A DNA stretch of 39,590 nucleotides from assembly GCA_038228695.1 (NCBI GenBank), contig JBBRPA010000033.1, forward strand, positions 1 to 39,590, in the 5' to 3' direction. Numbering within the stretch: position 1 is the first letter of the stretch; each line of letters starts with the position of its first letter. A program made the translations under genes and the position numbers. Below, one piece after another: positions 1 to 9,545 of the stretch. Below the pieces are notes generated by a model. That model ran no database searches, had not been told where the DNA came from, and saw only the letters and a program-made list of their open reading frames with translations. The stretch is from DASVRZ01 sp038228695 (GTDB lineage: Bacteria > Verrucomicrobiota > Verrucomicrobiia > Chthoniobacterales > DASVRZ01).

Positions 1-2140
1 CCCAACCGTCGTGAACGGCATGGTGACAGTCGCGGTGCTGGATGTTTTACCCGCCGCATCCACCGCCGAGTAAGTGAAGGTCGCAGTGATCGCGCCATCG
101 TTCGGATCGAAGGTTAGTAACGTCGCGTTGTAACTGGCAATAGTCTGCCCGAGCGTCACTGCGATTCCATTGTAGTAGAGTGTGCCGTTGGCGGGAAGAG
201 TCTCGATTTTGAAACTGGTGATCGAGGCATCCTCTGGATCGGTCGCGGTTAGCGTTGGCGAGGTGACCTGGTTGGTTCCGGCCGGATTGATTTGCGAAGC
301 TGCGCTGACGTTGTTAGCCGTTGGTGTGCGCTCGATGCCGAAGTTCGCATTGGCAATGGTCGTGGTGACCACTGCAACGGCGAGACTGCCATCCGGTGTG
401 GCGTCACTGCCTGCGGCGGAGCCGACATTTTCACCGGTGTTCACATAACCAGCCGGAAGGGCGGCTGCGGGCGGAGCGTTACCCACGATGCCTTGGGTGG
501 TGCTCAAGATCACGGTATGGGTGGTGTTGATGGCCACGCCCGTGAAGGTGTAGGTGCCACCTGCGCCGACTGCCACCTTATCGGCAACGATGCCACCGGT
601 AACCAGATTGGCGTAGAGGGTGCCGCCAGCGTTCGTGCCAGCGCCATCCACGGTATTAAAAGGTGTGCCGAGCAGCCCGTTAGCATCGTTATAGACGTTG
701 CCCGAGATGTTGACCGTGCTGAAGGGCATGGTGACCGTCGCAGAAGGAGAACTAAAACCAGCGGCATCCTTGACCGCGTAGGTAAAGGTGGCAGTAACGT
801 TCCCTGTCGCCGGATCGATAGTTAGAAGCGCGGGATTGAAGTTATTAACCGTCTGGTTGAGCGTAACGGCGACGTTGTTGTAATAGAGTATTCCATTAGT
901 GGCGAGCGCGGTGAAGACAACGGTCGTGGTAGTGCCATCTTCCGGATCGGTTCCGCCAATCGTCGGAACCGCTACTTTGGTGGTGCCGCCTGGATTGACC
1001 TGGCTCGGCGCCGTGACGGTGTTGGCGGTGGGTGTGCGGTTAATGCCAAAGTTGACGTTGGTGATACTAGCGTTGTTAACAATGATCGCGGTGATTCGTC
1101 CGTCCGTGGTTCCATCGCTACCGGTTCCAGCACCGAGTTTTTCCGCTGTGTTCACCCATCCAGAGGGCAGCGCTGCGGCAGGCGCGGCCGCTCCGACCGT
1201 ACCTTGTGTTGTGCTAAGAACGACGATGTAGGTTGCATTGACCACACTGAGGAAACTATAGGTGCCATCGGCAGCAACCGGGAGCACCTGCGAGACGTTT
1301 CCGCCGGTAACAAGGTTAGCGTAGAGGGTGCCGCCGATGTTTGTGCCGGTGCCATCGACCGTGTTGACGGGTGTCCCAAGCAGGCCGTTGGCATCATCAT
1401 AAACATTGCCGCTCACGCTGACGGTAGTGAAGGGCAACGAGGCAGTTGCAATCGTTCCAGATTTACCGGCAGCGTCCACTGCCGAGTAAGTAAAGGTGAC
1501 GGTGATCGCTCCGTCGTTCGGATCGAGCTTGAGCAGGGTCGCGTTGTAGGCGGGAATGACCTGCCCTGCAGTGACCAGCACGTTGTTATAGTAAAGCGTG
1601 CCGTTAGCAGGGAGGGTTTCGATTTTGAAACTGGTAATCGATGCGTCCTCAGGGTCGGTGCCGGTCAAGGTAGGCGCAGTGACCTGAGTGGTGCCGGAAG
1701 GATTGCGCTGCGAGGCCGTGCTTACATTGTTAGCAGTCGGTGTCTGGTCGATGCCGAAGTTGGCATTGATCACACTCGCACCGATCACTGCCACGGAGAG
1801 GGTTCCGTTGACCGTCCCGTCGCTACCCGTTCCGCTGCCAAAAAATTCCCCGGTGTTCACCCAGCCTGCTGGCAGAGAGGCAGCGGGAGGTGCGCTACCG
1901 ACCGTTCCAAGCGTATTGCTGAGCACGACCGAATAGGTGCTGTTGCCGGGCACATTAATGAAACTGTAGGTGCCGTCCGCATTCACCTGATAGACTTGCG
2001 TGACTAGTCCGCCACTGACGAGGTTTGCGTAGAGCGTGCCGCCGGCATTGGTGCCTGTGCCGTCCACCGTGTTCACGGGTGTGCCAAGCAATCCGTTGGC
2101 GTCATCGGTCACTTTGCCGCTCAAAGTTACAGGCGTAATC
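1..2140 (-). repeat. 708-bp tandem repeats inside the secreted repeat protein
   Basis: The coding sequence repeats with a period of 708 bp (236 codons). The block GTGTGCCAAG (plus strand) ends at 2088, and its counterparts end at 1380 and 672, exactly 708 bp apart each time. Three full units are visible and a fourth begins at the window edge. The units differ at many third positions and at several residues, so this is an older domain duplication and not a recent perfect expansion. Confidence 0.85.
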
Positions 2141-4068
2141 GCAAAACTAACCGTTGCTACAAGCGGTTGCGGAACACCGGCGCTCGAAGCAATCGCGGTG
2201 TTAGTCACGGTTTTTGCACCCGCGTTGATCGTGACTCGGAATTTGATGCTGACCGAATTACCGGCGGGGACAAAGGGAACACTCACGCCACTGCCGTCCA
2301 TCGGGAACGGTGTTCCGGTGAGGTCATCTGGAACGGGCGCGCCATCGACAGCGGTCGAGTTGGCCACATACGTCGTGCCGGATGGAATAACGTCCGTAAA
2401 GACCGCGTTGGGCAGATCCACCACGCCATCGTTATTTAAAAACAGCGTGAACAAGATGGTGTCACCCGGATCGACCAAGCCGTTTGAATTCACATCAGTG
2501 GAGAGGGTCGCCGTTTTCAAAAAGGCTGGCGCGGAAAATGGAATGACCGCGTAGCCGAGATCCAGATAGGGAGCGCCGGTGGGGGCGGTTCCCGGATCCG
2601 AAGTGGCTGGATCCTCACCCCAAGCTCCCGCGATCCGCGTGCCGTCCGTGGTGAAGATCAGAGCTCGCGACATGTCGAATGTCGTCGGGTTATAAATAAT
2701 TTGCAGACCCAACCGCGGAATGTTGTAGGAGACATTGTATTTCGAACCGTTCGGGGCGGTGTTCGGCCCACTCGTCACATCGCCGCTATAATTCACATAA
2801 ACTGTGGTCGTCGCTGTGGGGGTGACCCAGACCGGGCTGCCGTTCTTGTCTGGAACACCAATCGGCGCAGCGATATCGTCCGATCCCGGTGCCCACGGGG
2901 CGACTAAGGAGGTGGTCAGGGCGGAGTCAGGCGTTAGTGCGTAGCCCCAGTCGTGAATCTGGTTCGAGGTGCCACCGGTGTTTGGGCTTCCGGCGTCATT
3001 GCAACCCACCGCGTAAAATGGTTCGGCACCCGTGGTGTAGAAGTGACAGGCGGAATTCAGCGGCAAGTTAAGCGAGCCGGTTCCTTTCGCGGGAACGACG
3101 ACCGTTCCGGTTGTGGCCAAGCATTCATAGCTGATCGTGATCGGCGAGGGGCCGGGGTTATAGAGAAAAACGACGTTTGGCTCGGTCGCCACCGTGGTGC
3201 CCACAGGTGCGTAATAACTTGAGGTCCACTGGGTGGTTGGCCGCACGGCAAATGTCCGCGATTCGTAGGTGGAACCGATGTCGCCCGTTACCTCGTGCAC
3301 CTCGACTGGTTTGTCCGAAGTCACTGTTGCCCCAGCCAGGACCCCTCCGCTGACGATCAAGCTTTGTCCGGTGTTGATGGTTTGCGTGACATCCACGGTG
3401 CCATTCGCATCTTTGTCGATCTGGACCAGCGTGTTGTCCTGCCCGGCCATGACGTGGATCGAGGAATACTCAAAAAGCTGCTGCGCCGCTGCGACGTTGG
3501 TGCCGACCGGCATTTGAAAGGCCGTTCCCCACTTGCGGGTGTCGTAGGCCTCGGCGGCCGTGCCAATAATGCTGCCCGGGCTGATCGGCCACGCGACGTG
3601 TGCTACAGCGATAGCTTGGGTGGTGCTGATCCGATCGCGGGAATCATAAAAAATGGTAGCGGAATTCCGCGGTAACGTGACGTTGTTGGTTACGGCGATA
3701 ACACCGCCAGAGGGAATGATGTCGGTCGGGTAGCCGGGGGCGGTGCCGTTCGTAAGGTTGCCGTCGCCCCAAATTTGGGTCGATGCCTGCACTTTAACTT
3801 CCGGATTGGCCTCATATCCGTCCTCCCAGTGGTCGTAATAGATGATCGTGCCTACCTTGGGCACCGCGATGGAGATAACGCTCTTGATCGAGTTTCCAAT
3901 AGTCGCTCCGCCGGCTCCCGAGATGCCCTGCCAGGAAGTTTGCAGGTCGGTTTCCGTGAGCGGGACAAAATAGGTTTGAACAATGGCGCCGGACGCCTGC
4001 GCAAACCACCCGCAAAGGAACAATGCGAAGAGGAACAGGGACCGAGTGAATGGATGTTGGGGCTTCAT
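1..4068 (-). CDS. Large secreted repeat protein (DUF11, SdrD-B-like and cadherin/Ig-like units), C-terminus cut by window edge
   Basis: An open frame of 1356 codons runs leftward from the ATG at 4068-4066 and is still open at base 1, so the C-terminus is missing. Residues 1-28 form a signal peptide (MKPQHPF, a hydrophobic FLFALFL core, then AQASGA). Residues of about 30-480 are a beta-rich region I do not recognise. Around 512-640 is a DUF11-type repeat (VDPGDTILFTLFLNNDG, DVIPSGTTYV). From about residue 640 a 236-residue unit recurs. Each unit pairs an SdrD-B-like carboxypeptidase-regulatory fold (GNVYDDANGLLGTPVNTVDG) with a cadherin/Ig-like domain (TDPEDASITSFKIETLPANG). It is most likely a surface or extracellular structural protein or adhesin. 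The anchor, such as PEP-CTERM or a T9SS signal, would lie outside the window. No catalytic motif was seen. Secretion is well supported; adhesion is inference. Confidence 0.85.
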   Translation of the reverse strand, partial: MKPQHPFTRSLFLFALFLCGWFAQASGAIVQTYFVPLTETDLQTSWQGISGAGGATIGNSIKSVISIAVPKVGTIIYYDHWEDGYEANPEVKVQASTQIWGDGNLTNGTAPGYPTDIIPSGGVIAVTNNVTLPRNSATIFYDSRDRISTTQAIAVAHVAWPISPGSIIGTAAEAYDTRKWGTAFQMPVGTNVAAAQQLFEYSSIHVMAGQDNTLVQIDKDANGTVDVTQTINTGQSLIVSGGVLAGATVTSDKPVEVHEVTGDIGSTYESRTFAVRPTTQWTSSYYAPVGTTVATEPNVVFLYNPGPSPITISYECLATTGTVVVPAKGTGSLNLPLNSACHFYTTGAEPFYAVGCNDAGSPNTGGTSNQIHDWGYALTPDSALTTSLVAPWAPGSDDIAAPIGVPDKNGSPVWVTPTATTTVYVNYSGDVTSGPNTAPNGSKYNVSYNIPRLGLQIIYNPTTFDMSRALIFTTDGTRIAGAWGEDPATSDPGTAPTGAPYLDLGYAVIPFSAPAFLKTATLSTDVNSNGLVDPGDTILFTLFLNNDGVVDLPNAVFTDVIPSGTTYVANSTAVDGAPVPDDLTGTPFPMDGSGVSVPFVPAGNSVSIKFRVTINAGAKTVTNTAIASSAGVPQPLVATVSFAITPVTLSGKVTDDANGLLGTPVNTVDGTGTNAGGTLYANLVSGGLVTQVYQVNADGTYSFINVPGNSTYSVVLSNTLGTVGSAPPAASLPAGWVNTGEFFGSGTGSDGTVNGTLSVAVIGASVINANFGIDQTPTANNVSTASQRNPSGTTQVTAPTLTGTDPEDASITSFKIETLPANGTLYYNNVLVTAGQVIPAYNATLLKLDPNDGAITVTFTYSAVDAAGKSGTIATASLPFTTVSVSGNVYDDANGLLGTPVNTVDGTGTNIGGTLYANLVTGGNVSQVLPVAADGTYSFLSVVNATYIVVLSTTQGTVGAAAPAAALPSGWVNTAEKLGAGTGSDGTTDGRITAIIVNNASITNVNFGINRTPTANTVTAPSQVNPGGTTKVAVPTIGGTDPEDGTTTTVVFTALATNGILYYNNVAVTLNQTVNNFNPALLTIDPATGNVTATFTYAVKDAAGFSSPSATVTMPFSTVNISGNVYNDANGLLGTPFNTVDGAGTNAGGTLYANLVTGGIVADKVAVGAGGTYTFTGVAINTTHTVILSTTQGIVGNAPPAAALPAGYVNTGENVGSAAGSDATPDGSLAVAVVTTTIANANFGIERTPTANNVSAASQINPAGTNQVTSPTLTATDPEDASITSFKIETLPANGTLYYNGIAVTLGQTIASYNATLLTFDPNDGAITATFTYSAVDAAGKTSSTATVTMPFTTVG

Positions 4069-4355
4069 TTGGGATTCTAGCGACTCCCCTGGCTCACACC
4101 GAGGCGTCTCAACGTAAAGAGCAGGTCTTGTGCAAACTCATTTAACGCGCTCTTAAAAGCCCTTCCAGAAGCACTCGGTTAAACGTAAACCACCGCGGAA
4201 ACTCCCGTTTTCCCCTAGAGAGAGGGCTTCTGCGTTGTTGCTTAACCCATCATGGGAACGGCATTCCCCATCTGGTTCGCAGTTTTCTTAAACTTGAGAA
4301 TTTTCGGGCAACAAGACATCCCATGTCTCGAACTCGGAGACCTCTACCACCTCGT

Positions 4356-4859
4356 TTATTCTTTTGGGGGCGGAACAGCTATGGCGTCGCCGAGAACCGG
4401 CACCGGCGTCACAGCGGCTTCCCCGCGGATTGGAGACGGCGTCGGTGTGGGCGTCGGTGCCGCCACTTTTCCGAGAACGATCTCGCCATCCGCATCGAGC
4501 CGCGCCTCTCGCCTTTCTTGAGGACGATCGGGTGTCCCGGCAACCGCTCCTCCCCAACCCAGCGAGGGCGCCAGAACCGAGAGCACCAACCGGAGCCGAT
4601 AGGCCCAACCCCCTCCCCGCTGGCGTTGGATGTTTCCAGTTGAATCCGCAAAATAGGCCACGCAAACGCGCGCTCCGGATTCGACTTGACGAGTCAGCTG
4701 CGCGGTTTCCTGCGAACTGGCTAACGAGAGATTGTGAACGTGTTTCCCGCACTGCTCGCAGAAACGGCGACGCTCGTTTCCGTCGAGATCATCCCATTTT
4801 TTCGGACACGGCACATGGACTTGGAGTGTTTGCATATCTAACAAACGTTCCAAGGCCAT
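4356..4859 (-). CDS. Small protein with N-terminal two-CxxC-type cysteine motif, unknown function
   Basis: This 167-residue protein opens with a motif of the form CPKKWDDLDGNERRRFCEQC followed by GKHVHNLS. I recall this arrangement from small uncharacterised proteins of planctomycetes, myxobacteria and Bacteroidetes. The cysteines could bind a metal, but this is inference. A weak hydrophobic stretch (LRLVLSVLAPSLGWGG) sits near residues 89-105. The C-terminus is a low-complexity Pro/Thr/Val tail with a PTPTPTPSP run, as in exported or cell-envelope proteins. The start is uncertain. The ATG at 4859 has an AAGAAAGG directly against it, while an internal ATG at 4835 begins MQTLQVHVPCP and would place the cysteine motif at the very N-terminus. 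It lies 11 bp downstream of the preceding membrane protein, so the two are probably cotranscribed. Confidence 0.6.
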   Translation of the reverse strand: MALERLLDMQTLQVHVPCPKKWDDLDGNERRRFCEQCGKHVHNLSLASSQETAQLTRQVESGARVCVAYFADSTGNIQRQRGGGWAYRLRLVLSVLAPSLGWGGAVAGTPDRPQERREARLDADGEIVLGKVAAPTPTPTPSPIRGEAAVTPVPVLGDAIAVPPPKE

Positions 4860-4870
4860 CCTTTCTTAGG

Positions 4871-5533
4871 TCATTTCTTTGTGACGGCGGTGCGTTCGAG
4901 TTCCAGCAAAATAGCTTGCTCGGAGCGAGTGGCGGAAAGTTTGTCGGCGTAAGCTTTCGCATCGAGGTTAAATGCGGCGATCGCCTTGCTGTCGTTTTTC
5001 GGAAGGGCTTGGCGTTTCCGGGCGAGTTCGGCGAACTCCGTCTCGAGACTCTTAAAAGCGGCCCGGTTATTGGCGAGCCGCTGGACCAAGGTGGCTGGCG
5101 GCGTGGGAGGTGTCTGGTCCACGGTGGGAACTGATGCTGCTGGCGCAGATACGGTTGGAGCGGATGCCGCAGGATTCGGATTCGCCGGACCGCCTTCCTC
5201 GCGCGATTTTTCGACTTTGACCATCGCGGCGCGGGCCTTCTGGATCGCGTTAAAGAAAGGGTCATTCACCTTCTCGGGCTGGCTGGCCACCTTCAATCCA
5301 CCCGTTTTCGGGAGTAGAACTAACCCGCCGGCAAGAAATGGCAGAGCGAGGAGCGAGATCAAAAATCCACGTTTGGTTGCCGTCCAGTGTTTGATCAGAC
5401 AGACAATATTGGCCGGTGGGAAGAAAAGCGCGCCCAAGCCCCAACCCCAATGCACCCGGAAAGCGTCGATCAAAAAAAGGAGGCTTCCCACCAAAGCCAA
5501 AATGCTACCGAGGACCAAGAGTGCAATATACAT
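4871..5533 (-). CDS. Hypothetical membrane-anchored protein
   Basis: The product has 220 residues. The start at 5533 is chosen because AGGAGGTGAT lies directly upstream of that ATG, the clearest Shine-Dalgarno in this part of the window; the longer frame starting at 5551 would include the Shine-Dalgarno within the coding sequence. The N-terminal ~80 residues contain two or three hydrophobic helices (IALLVLGSILALVGSLLFLI; FLISLLALPFLAGGLVLL). A Pro/Ala/Val-rich linker follows near residues 115-145, and then a charged helical C-terminus. The first half recalls the small integral membrane proteins that sense or sit beside envelope functions, but I do not recognise a family. It is followed 11 bp later by the cysteine-motif protein gene. 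Confidence 0.6.
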   Translation of the reverse strand: MYIALLVLGSILALVGSLLFLIDAFRVHWGWGLGALFFPPANIVCLIKHWTATKRGFLISLLALPFLAGGLVLLPKTGGLKVASQPEKVNDPFFNAIQKARAAMVKVEKSREEGGPANPNPAASAPTVSAPAASVPTVDQTPPTPPATLVQRLANNRAAFKSLETEFAELARKRQALPKNDSKAIAAFNLDAKAYADKLSATRSEQAILLELERTAVTKK

Positions 5534-5582
5534 ATCACCTCCTATTAGCAAAAACGGTGCCTAAGGAGAACGCTTCGGCATC

Positions 5583-7733
5583 TTACGCGGGGATCGGTGG
5601 GCGCTCCTGGGGAACGAGGCGGCGAGTGATGGCGGGTGTGGCGGATTTTTTGGCCTGCATCGGGGTGCGCTCCCGGGCTTGCTTGCGAAAGAAGAGCTGC
5701 GCCTGGCTAGGCTTTTGACCGGGGATCGGTTGGAGGCGGAGGTAGCTGCCGTCGGGTTGAAGTTCGCGCGCTTTCACCCGGTCGTTCAAAAAGGCGGGCA
5801 GGATTTCGTTGATGATTTGGTCGCGCAACCGAGGTTCCTCAACCGGGAAGCAGACTTCGACGCGACGGTAGAGGTTGCGCGGCATCCAGTCAGCGCTGCC
5901 GAGGTATACGACCGGTTTGTCGTTATTCGCAAAATAGAAGATGCGGCTGTGCTCAAGGAAGCGGCCGACCACGGAGATGACCCGGATGTTTTCCGAAACG
6001 CCCGGAACACCGGGACGCAGGCAGCAAATACCGCGTACGATGAGATCGATTTTTACCCCGGCCGCAGAAGCGTCGTAGAGATGCTCGATCAGGTCCTCGT
6101 CCACGAGTGAGTTGATTTTGACCACGATCCGGGCGGGTTTGCCAGCGAGGGCGGCGTTGCACTCGCGGAGGATCATGCCTTTGAAGCGGGCGGCCATGTC
6201 GAACGGTGCGACGATGAGTTTTTTGAAACCCGGATACTCGGCGAGACCGGTGAGGGTATTGAAGAGAGTAGCCATCTCGCTGGTGATCGCAGGATTGGCG
6301 GTGAGGAGGCTGAGATCGGTGTAGATGCGGGCGGTGCGCGGATGGTAGTTACCGGTGCCGAGATGGGCGTAAAGGCGGATCTGGTCACTGTCACGACGGA
6401 CGATGAGAAGGATTTTACAATGGGTTTTCAATCCGACGACTCCATAGACGACGTGGGCGCCGGCTTCCTCGAGTTTGCGGGCCCACTGGATGTTGTTTGC
6501 TTCGTCAAAGCGTGCCTTCAACTCGACCAAGGCGGTGACTTGTTTGCCGTTTTTTGCCGCGTCCATCAGCGCGGCCACGATCGGGCTGTCGCCGCTCGTA
6601 CGGTAGAGCGTCATTTTGATCGCGAGCACCTTGGCGTCGGCGGCGGCGGCTTCCAGAAAACGAACCACACTGTCGAAGCTTTGGTAGGGGTGATGCAAAA
6701 GGACGTCTTGCTTTTTCAAGACCGCGAAAGGATCGGCATGACGGGGGAACGAGGCGTCGTAGGTGGGCGAAAAAGGGCGGTCGCGCAAACGGGCAAACGC
6801 CTCGTTGAAAATGAGGGGGTTCAGGTGCGTAAACGTGAGCGGGCCGTGAATCTTGTAGAGGTCCGAAGAGGTGAGATGAAAACGAGAGAGAAGGAGATTC
6901 TGGAAATCTGAAGGAATGTCAGCCTCGACCTCGAGGCGCACGGCGTTGCCGCGCTTGGTCTTGCGGAGTTCCTCCTCGATCATGCGGAGGAGATTCTCAG
7001 ATTCCTCCTCGTCGATGTAGAGGTCGCTGTTCCGGGTGATGCGGAAAGCGTGCACGCCCTCAATGGTGAGACCGGGGAAAAGGTCAGCGAGGTTTTGTTT
7101 GATGAGGTCGGCGAGGTAGATGTAGTTCCAGTGATTGGTTTCGCGTTTGTTATTAGGAAGCTGGATGAGTCGGGGAACGCTGGTGGGTACGGTCACGACC
7201 GCATAGAGAGGCTGCGTTTGCCGTGGCTTGCGGGCGCGCACGATCAGGTTGTGGCTTTTGTTCACCACTTGCGGAAACGGATGGCTGGCATCGACCGCGA
7301 GCGGAGTGAGGATGGGAAGAACCTCATTAAGGAAATAATTCCGCGCCCATTTGGCCTTCACCGGGCTCAGGTCGCGGATCGGCAGGAGGCGGATTTTTTG
7401 CGCCGCCAGCAACGGGATGAGTTCGTGATTCCAAAGATCATACTGGGTCTGAACCAGCTCATGGGCAATTTCCTGGATGCCTTGGAAAACCTCCGACGGC
7501 GATTTATGATCGGGGCCTGTGTCATTCGACTGACTCTCAATCTGCTGCTTGATGCCGGCGACGCGGATTTCAAAAAACTCATCGAGATTGCTCGAGAAAA
7601 TGCTGAGGAATTTGAGCCGCTCAAAAAGCGGCTGCGAGCGATCCTGCGCCTCTTCGAGGACCCGGCGGTTGAACTCTAGCCAGCTCCACTCGCGGTTGAT
7701 GAAGTTCTGTGGCTGGGCAAAGCGGTGGTCCAT
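5583..7733 (-). CDS. ppk1: Polyphosphate kinase 1
   Basis: PPK1 reversibly transfers the terminal phosphate of ATP to a polyphosphate chain. From the ATG at 7733 the protein has 716 residues, close to the family length of about 690-720. It opens with the typical N-domain (FINREWSWLEFNRRVLEEA, about residues 11-29, and LKFLSIFSSNLDEFFEIR). Both conserved histidines of the phospholipase-D-like catalytic domains are present: His438 in LKTHCKILL, the expected autophosphorylation site, and His595 in FLEHSRIFYF. HLGTGNYHPRTARIYTDLSL is also characteristic. An in-frame GTG 25 codons upstream (7808) is possible but adds residues not seen in the family. The last ~45 residues after PDGSYLRLQP are a Lys/Arg/Pro-rich tail. 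It stands alone between non-related genes; no exopolyphosphatase is visible nearby. Confidence 0.96.
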   Translation of the reverse strand: MDHRFAQPQNFINREWSWLEFNRRVLEEAQDRSQPLFERLKFLSIFSSNLDEFFEIRVAGIKQQIESQSNDTGPDHKSPSEVFQGIQEIAHELVQTQYDLWNHELIPLLAAQKIRLLPIRDLSPVKAKWARNYFLNEVLPILTPLAVDASHPFPQVVNKSHNLIVRARKPRQTQPLYAVVTVPTSVPRLIQLPNNKRETNHWNYIYLADLIKQNLADLFPGLTIEGVHAFRITRNSDLYIDEEESENLLRMIEEELRKTKRGNAVRLEVEADIPSDFQNLLLSRFHLTSSDLYKIHGPLTFTHLNPLIFNEAFARLRDRPFSPTYDASFPRHADPFAVLKKQDVLLHHPYQSFDSVVRFLEAAAADAKVLAIKMTLYRTSGDSPIVAALMDAAKNGKQVTALVELKARFDEANNIQWARKLEEAGAHVVYGVVGLKTHCKILLIVRRDSDQIRLYAHLGTGNYHPRTARIYTDLSLLTANPAITSEMATLFNTLTGLAEYPGFKKLIVAPFDMAARFKGMILRECNAALAGKPARIVVKINSLVDEDLIEHLYDASAAGVKIDLIVRGICCLRPGVPGVSENIRVISVVGRFLEHSRIFYFANNDKPVVYLGSADWMPRNLYRRVEVCFPVEEPRLRDQIINEILPAFLNDRVKARELQPDGSYLRLQPIPGQKPSQAQLFFRKQARERTPMQAKKSATPAITRRLVPQERPPIPA

Positions 7734-7856
7734 GATCGAGGGAAAAATAGCGGGTGAGTTCCAGCGAGGCAAGCATGGCAATTGGGCGAGCCACTGTTCC
7801 CTTGCCACAAAGCAGCGGTCAGCAACAATGTCACGCCGACAAAACGCGGGACATTT

Positions 7857-9536
7857 TTAGCTCGCAAACAACAGCACCAAAACCTGAGCGACGATAATCC
7901 TGAGCAACATCGTCAGGGGATAGACCGTGGCGTAGGAAACCGACGGAGCATCGGAGCCAACAATCGAATTGGCAAAGGCCAGCGCGGGAGGGTCGGTCAT
8001 GCTGCCCGAAAGCACCCCGCAGATGCTGGAAAAAGGTAGTTTCAATGCCATCCACCCGACCAAGCCAGCGAGAATGAGCGGAACGAAAGTGATGGTCGCC
8101 CCCGCCACCATCCAGAGCACGCCTTGGCCATGGACAAGCGTCTCCACAAAATGCGCCCCCGCTTTCAATCCGACGCAACTGAGGAAGAGAATGATGCCCA
8201 ACTCCCGCAAGGCGAGGTTGGCGCTCGACGGCATATACCAGATGACCGGGCCCACCCGTCCGAGGTGACTTAACAAAATGGCCACGATGAGCGGTCCGCC
8301 AGCCAGCCCGAGACGCACCGCCGAGGGAATTCCCGGGAAATGCAGCGGAACCGCGCCCAGCAGGATACCAAGGCCGATGCCAATGAAGACCGGGATAAAG
8401 TTGGTCTGGCTGAGTTGCTTCACCGAATTTCCAAGAAGCTTAGCTGCGGCCGCAACGTTTTGTTTTTCGCCGACGATGAAAAGCAGATCGCCAAACTGCA
8501 GCCGCATCTCCGCGTTCGCCGGAAGCTCCAAATCGCCTCGCGTTAGGCGGGTGACTGTCACGTCGTGCTTCTGGGAAAGCGCAAGTTCACGCAAGTTATG
8601 CCCGTAAACCTCTTTAGAAGTCACCATGACGCGTTGCGAGGTGAGCATTCCGCCGCTTTGGGCAAGATCTTGGTCGCTCACCTCGCCTACCACGAGAACG
8701 AAGTCCTCCAGCGCACGCTTCGTGCCGACGGCCAGCAGGACATCCCCTTGATGGATGACTGTATCCGCGAGCGCGATATCAATTTCCGGGCTGTTGGCCG
8801 GGCGAATGCGCGAAACAATAATGCCACTTTCGTGGATGCCAGGGATGGTGTCGATGATGCGTCCATTTAGTCCGGCGTTTCGCACGATGACTGAGCGGCG
8901 CTCCAGCTTGGGAGCGAGGCTCCGCTGTTGCGCGATTCGGACCTTTTCCTCGTCCTGCAGATCAATGTGGAAAATGGCGCGGATCAGAATCATGGTGAGT
9001 AAAATCCCGCAGATGCCGAACGGATACGCCACCGCGTAACCGAGCGCCGGCAGTCCGAGGAGGCCATTGTTAGCACCGGGGAAATTGTGTAGCGCCTCTT
9101 GGACGGCCCCAAGCGAAGGAGTGTTCGTAGTCGCCCCGGAGAGAAGGCCCGCCGTCAGGGCGATGTTGAACCCGCCGATTTTTCCGATCAAAACAGCGAG
9201 GCCGGATCCAAGAAGCACGACGCTGGCCGCGAGAAGGTTGAGCGATAGACCTTGTTTGCGGAGTGAATTTAAAAACCCGGGGCCCACCTGCAAGCCGATC
9301 GTGTAAACAAAAAGGATCAGGCCGAAATCACGGATCAGATTTTGCCACCCAGGATCGATTGCCACGCCAAAATGACCGAGGGCCAATCCGGCGAAGAGCA
9401 CGCCCGCGCCACCTAGGCCGATCCCTCTCCAGCGGATTTGGCCCAGCCAGAGGCCGAGAGTGGCGACGCCAGCGAGGACGAGCAGGGTCCAGCCCACAGG
9501 CTCGTTCTTGGCAAATTCCAGAAGCCAGTTACGCAT
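7857..9536 (-). CDS. AspT/YidE/YbjL-family transporter with two RCK_C (TrkA-C) domains
   Basis: A 559-residue inner-membrane protein of the aspartate:alanine exchanger (AAE) family. Its layout is the family layout: about five or six hydrophobic helices (residues 12-190), two cytoplasmic RCK_C domains (about 212-283 and 300-370), and a second membrane half (380-559). Each membrane half has a family-like segment (GLLSGATTNTPSLGAVQEAL at about 130-149; GVLSGSMTDPPALAFANSIV in the second half). The substrate cannot be read from the sequence; characterised members exchange aspartate for alanine or succinate. The gene begins 9 bp after the stop of the cyclic-nucleotide-binding protein, which itself follows pckG. 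This suggests coexpression with oxaloacetate/PEP metabolism (inference). Confidence 0.9.
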   Translation of the reverse strand: MRNWLLEFAKNEPVGWTLLVLAGVATLGLWLGQIRWRGIGLGGAGVLFAGLALGHFGVAIDPGWQNLIRDFGLILFVYTIGLQVGPGFLNSLRKQGLSLNLLAASVVLLGSGLAVLIGKIGGFNIALTAGLLSGATTNTPSLGAVQEALHNFPGANNGLLGLPALGYAVAYPFGICGILLTMILIRAIFHIDLQDEEKVRIAQQRSLAPKLERRSVIVRNAGLNGRIIDTIPGIHESGIIVSRIRPANSPEIDIALADTVIHQGDVLLAVGTKRALEDFVLVVGEVSDQDLAQSGGMLTSQRVMVTSKEVYGHNLRELALSQKHDVTVTRLTRGDLELPANAEMRLQFGDLLFIVGEKQNVAAAAKLLGNSVKQLSQTNFIPVFIGIGLGILLGAVPLHFPGIPSAVRLGLAGGPLIVAILLSHLGRVGPVIWYMPSSANLALRELGIILFLSCVGLKAGAHFVETLVHGQGVLWMVAGATITFVPLILAGLVGWMALKLPFSSICGVLSGSMTDPPALAFANSIVGSDAPSVSYATVYPLTMLLRIIVAQVLVLLFAS

Positions 9537-9545
9537 GGGAATCAG

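Noticed and set aside
1..4068. Many plus-strand and alternate-frame open frames of 60-270 residues
   Set aside because: They lie opposite a single continuous minus-strand frame with a signal peptide and clear repeated domains; their products are Arg/Gly/Val-rich shadows without motifs.
4253..4270. Short hairpin GGGAA-CGGCA-TTCCC between the cysteine-motif gene and the repeat-protein gene as a terminator
   Set aside because: The stem has only five pairs (seven with a bulge) and no T-run follows on the minus strand.
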